This document shows, piece by piece, positions 60,492 through 64,000 of a DNA stretch of 64,000 bases. The notes beneath the pieces are model-generated. The model saw nothing but the letters and a program-made list of their open reading frames with translations, was not told where the DNA came from and searched no databases. The stretch is from assembly GCA_905221605.1 (NCBI GenBank), contig CAJNDS010002179.1, positions 1,231,026 to 1,295,025 of the forward strand. The letters are read 5' to 3'. The stretch's first letter is position 1. Every line of letters starts with the position of its first letter. This DNA is from Symbiodinium natans. Taxonomy: Eukaryota; Sar; Dinophyceae; Suessiales; Symbiodiniaceae. Both the position numbers and the translations under genes were made by a program.

Positions 60492-62733
60492 AAAAAGTTT
60501 CCCCCGCAAACTTTATCGACTCCGAAGGGAGCTCCGCCTGCTTCCGGGCCCGGGGCTGCAAAAAGATCGATGCCACTGGATCCTTATGCTTATAGTCCTT
60601 AGGTGCTGGGTGGGTAACCTTTAGCCTTTTGGGGTAGTATAAACCCCCTTTCAACCCAAAGGTTAACCTTATTTTCCCAAGGGAACTTAGCACCTAAGAG
60701 TCGGGTCTGTAGTCAAATATTATCATACTGTGTGTGTGTAGTTGTTGATTCTGAAATATGTGATCATCTTCCCAAGCCCCAGGCCCTGGGAGTTCTGCGA
60801 GTTCCTTGTACTTGTTGGAGTTTAGGGTTTAGGGATGAATGGGGGGGGGGGGGGTACTATAATCCCTATTAAGGAACATCCCAAGACGGTTCTGTAATCG
60901 GATACTATGAAATTATCATCTTATGGTATCTGCCTTGATTGCTATATGACTATATGACTATATCACGCAATACTGCTTTTGTTTTGAGCAGTGCTTTCTG
61001 TTTTTAGTTTCGGGGTTGAGCGTTTCAAGACCCTGAAGCCCTACCCGAAATGGGTCCAGGGATTCACTTCGCCAGCTTAGGGGTGCCCTGTTTAAAGAGA
61101 CACGAAACCTGGGATTTAGGGTTTAGGATTTAGGGCTTAGGTTCTTTGAGAGTGAAAACTCGTCTGTCTGGTGGCATCGCGGAAGGCGAAAGCCTTCACA
61201 GCACAGACGAGCCGCCTGGGGGGGCCGGCTCACGAAGCACTGTACGGGTTTAGGAGTTTGTCAAAGGCCTTTCCCAGCTGATTTCAGGAGTCTGGGTTCT
61301 AAAAAAAATTTAGGGTTTAGGGTTCAGGGACCAGCAAACAACAAAGGTCCCGGACCTGGCAGCAAGGGCCCATGAAGTTTTAACGTCTCACTCGCTTGGC
61401 GGTGCCGTGCGATGCATGGGGCGGAGATGGGTCGAGGGTTCGGTTTGGAGGCTCCGAAGGTCTTGCTTGTGAGTGAGGTGTACATGTGCGCATAGCCAGA
61501 CATGTAGGGCATCAGGGCCAAGGTGACAACGGGATATATATATATATATATTTATTTCTTTATTTCTTTGTTTATTTATTTATTTATTTATATATGTGTA
61601 TATATATACACACACTAACAAGTAGCTTTTGCAAGGCGTGGCATCCGGTCGTGCGATGGACTCGCGATGATATGTGATGGGTTGACACTCCCAGTAGCCA
61701 GATCCCTGTAACCCTCAGACAGCCCCATGCCTAAAAGCCTCATTGTCTTGTTTGGGGCGGGGGGCTAAATGAACCCTAAGCCCCCGAGCCCCTTCAAACA
61801 CCACCTTAGCGGAGATATTGGCCTAAGGCCCCCATGCCTCCGCGCCCGCCATGAAGTTGAAAGCTGGGCTTGAGCCCGCCACCTGCACCACACGACCATT
61901 GGGAACGGGACGTACGACAAAAAGATGGAGAGCGCTCAAGAAACCAAAAGCTACGACTTTCGTGGGTTTGAAGTGACTCCCAAAAGGCCTTTTGCTCGGG
62001 CTTCGTTGTCCTGACATGGACTTATCCCTCTGAAGCAGCACAGCCCCGAACCCCTGAACACCACCCTCAAAGACCCAAAAGCCTTCCTTTTGAAGGTGCC
62101 AGAATTGGGACATTTCTCGAAATAGGGGTACCGCTAATATGCCCCTGCATGGGGTGTAGCCTAAGGCTTCTAACGCCCCATACACCTGCCAATAGATCGA
62201 CAGCTCAGCCTTGTAACTTTGGGCTTTAGTCTGTTTCCAAACACAATTGTCCTGAAAGGCAGGGTTCTTACACGGGTCCGAACCGCCTGTTTAAAGCGGG
62301 TTTCGGCTTACGTCCCAGGTGGTTCCTTGACTGGCGGTCCAACGTGGGGCCCTAACCATTGCGAACCTCCTCAGACCACAAAACCCTCAATTCTGAAGCC
62401 CAACCGAGAGCCCGTTTAGGGTCCCCCCCCCCCCCAACCCATTCCTGAAATGCAGTGTCACGGACCAACCAAGGCGTCCGTACTGCTCTGAGCAGGACAG
62501 CCCGGTTGGCTGAAGTTGAGGGTTTAGGGTTTAGGGTTGCTTCTCGGTTTTCAGATGCGCCGCCGGAAGCGGCTTTACGAGAGGTTGAGGGTGCAAAGGT
62601 GCTGGAACAGTGAGGGTCCAAGTGTTGCAAAGGTCAATAGACTCCAACCCAAAGCAGCAACATGTGCATCTCCGCATGCATTGGCATACCCTTTCGGCTA
62701 CCGACACGGTGCCTTGTTTGTATCCCTTTGCAG

Positions 62734-62987
62734 GGTGGTTCGGCTCTGTGGTTGTTGAAACTGGTCGGCGCTCGCATGTGCAAAAGCCTTGGTTTCTGGC
62801 TTCTAGCGCGTGTCTATGGCTGTTCTGCTACGGAGCCTCTGTAGAAGCTCTATACTGGACCTTGCGCCTACGAGCGCCAGGAAAATCAAGCCAAGCCGGG
62901 AAGCTGGCACATGTATGGACCTTACTTAGCGGCCTAGCCATGGTGCCAGCACTCTTGGAGCCAGTTCGATTGAAAAAAGGGTGTTGA
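62734..62987 (+). CDS. candidate terminal exon, possible two-helix membrane protein
   Basis: After TTTGCAG one frame is open to TGA 62985-62987 and contains two hydrophobic stretches (WFLASSACLWLFCYGASVEA and VWTLLSGLAMVPALLEPV), ending in basic RLKKGC. An alternative phase (GGSALWLLKLVGARMCKSLG) is open for about 36 codons. A preceding exon may start after TTTTCAG at 62554 (MRRRKRLYERLR). Without transcript data the frame is unsettled. Confidence 0.4.
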
Positions 62988-63902
62988 GGTTTGTCGGGAT
63001 AAGACGACGAGGATCGCTTGGGCGATGTGTTCGCGACCGCAGTCTTCGCACGTCCTGGCGGGATGACCGCGGCCAGTGACCCCAGTTCTGAAAAGCAGGT
63101 ACCCAGATCGGGTGGAGATGCGAGTTGCGGTAGAATTTGTGGTTGAAGTTTAAGGCCAGGGTGTGGGGTTTAAAGCATTGCCAAAGAAGTGTTTGGACCT
63201 TGGAGAGGTTCGAGGTGTTGATTGGCTCTAAGTTTACAGCTGAGGCCGCGTTTAGGTGTCCAGCACGATGATTTCGAGCCCTACAAGCCTAAAAAATCTG
63301 AAGCCTTCGGAACTCGCGTCGGAATGCGGCACAGGAGAGTACGGGGCTTGCAGCGCCAGGGGCTATAAACGCCAAGCCACAAAAATCGACAGTCGAAACT
63401 CGACAAAACAGACCGCGCCCCAAGGCCGTGCCCCATGAGCCCATCTGTGAGGACTTCCCCGTGAATCCCTATTGCATCTGGGGCTCATGGAAGTGGTCCT
63501 TCAACCTTCGGCAGTTTCAGGGCATTTGAATTTTTGAGGGTTTCAGGGGCCCCCGTGTTTCACAGAAGCGGCTTAGTGTCGAGGAGCGGGGGGGACTTAC
63601 CTAGAGCAGAGAGCTGCCGTGGGCTGGCTGTTCAGAGGCCAGCAGGTAGTGTTTGTTTTTGTTGTCTCTCTCTCTCTCTCTCTCTCTCCCTCTCTCACAC
63701 TACCACCAGAGATGGTTGCAGTTATGACTGCGACCTAAAGATCCTTGAAGCCGCTAATTATTCGAGGTCTGCTGTGAGGTGTTCTTCCTTGTTTCCGGGT
63801 GGCCTTTCGCAGTGTCGAGGCCTGGAGCGGACGCCCGAGCGCGCCTTGCCTTCATTTGAAGTGCTCTTGAAAACTGGGAGATGCTGGGCCTCAGGCCCCA
63901 GC
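62988..63902. other. intergenic stretch without a supported gene
   Basis: A (TC)n run lies at 63665-63696. No exon or RNA gene is supported. Confidence 0.4.
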
Positions 63903-64000
63903 CTCGGGATGTTCCTCCCTTTTACGAATAGGGATTATAATAGGGGGGGTACTGTAATGATCTCTATTAAGGAGTGTTGGTATAAGGGGGAACATCCCAA
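63903..64000. mobile_element. inverted-repeat element, GGGATGTTCC family, at the window end
   Basis: CTCGGGATGTTCCTCCCTTT at the left pairs with AAGGGGGAACATCCCAA at the very end of the window. The core (GGGATTATAATAGGGG, CTCTATTAAGGA) is shared with 60853-60893 and partly with 42490-42615. The right boundary may extend past the window. Confidence 0.6.

Noticed and set aside
61845-61895. tRNA gene or SINE on the minus strand
   Set aside because: A-box-like and B-box-like strings are only ~10 bp apart, too close for a pol III promoter.

Overview
The window is nuclear DNA of a dinoflagellate. Four independent signs agree. (1) Two protein families, beta-tubulin and a glycoside hydrolase family 3 (GH3) beta-glucosidase, can be followed through dozens of short exons whose introns mostly begin with GC, sometimes GA, and less often GT. 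(2) Plant-type telomere repeats (TTTAGGG/CCCTAAA) are scattered in both orientations, mainly inside introns. (3) A remnant of the dinoflagellate spliced leader lies just upstream of one gene. (4) No operons or bacterial-type spacing are present. All recognised genes are on the + strand, as in the unidirectional gene blocks of dinoflagellates. Species cannot be told from this sequence.

Layout: 179-5493, beta-tubulin lacking only its first ~46 residues, in 14 exons; one intron is 2.3 kb of purine-rich microsatellite. 7600-9984, an unidentified spliced gene (gene B) with mutually consistent exon phases. 11131-16277, candidate exons of a second unidentified gene (gene C). 17041-19754, an ankyrin-repeat protein with a 1.6 kb final exon and an ~0.8 kb (TAC)n intron. 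19929-22461, isolated candidate exons plus a 313-bp element with perfect 20-bp terminal inverted repeats. 22861-24505, an intronless secreted Cys-rich / Thr-rich / Asp-Lys-Arg repeat protein with a relict spliced leader in its 5' flank and a frame break in the middle.

25231-58103 is one GH3 beta-glucosidase gene about 33 kb long, built of at least 36 exons of roughly 20-120 nt. Its order runs from the N-terminal barrel, through the SDW nucleophile motif, to the second alpha/beta domain and the [12 protein letters not shown] / fibronectin-III-like tail. Its introns hold a 3.8 kb 54-bp tandem array, a 3.5 kb 94-bp tandem array, microsatellites, telomere-like arrays, inverted-repeat elements, an AT-rich island, a small nested ORF and a copy of U6 snRNA.

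After the GH3 gene, 59734-59862 and 62734-62987 look like terminal exons of two further genes; the rest is telomere-like and other repeats. The genes share no obvious pathway. The unifying theme is intron biology: non-canonical donors, short repeats at intron ends, and small inverted-repeat elements and telomere-like arrays that in several places abut splice sites. Exon boundaries were read by eye from protein-family fit, phase and nearby AG dinucleotides and need transcript support.
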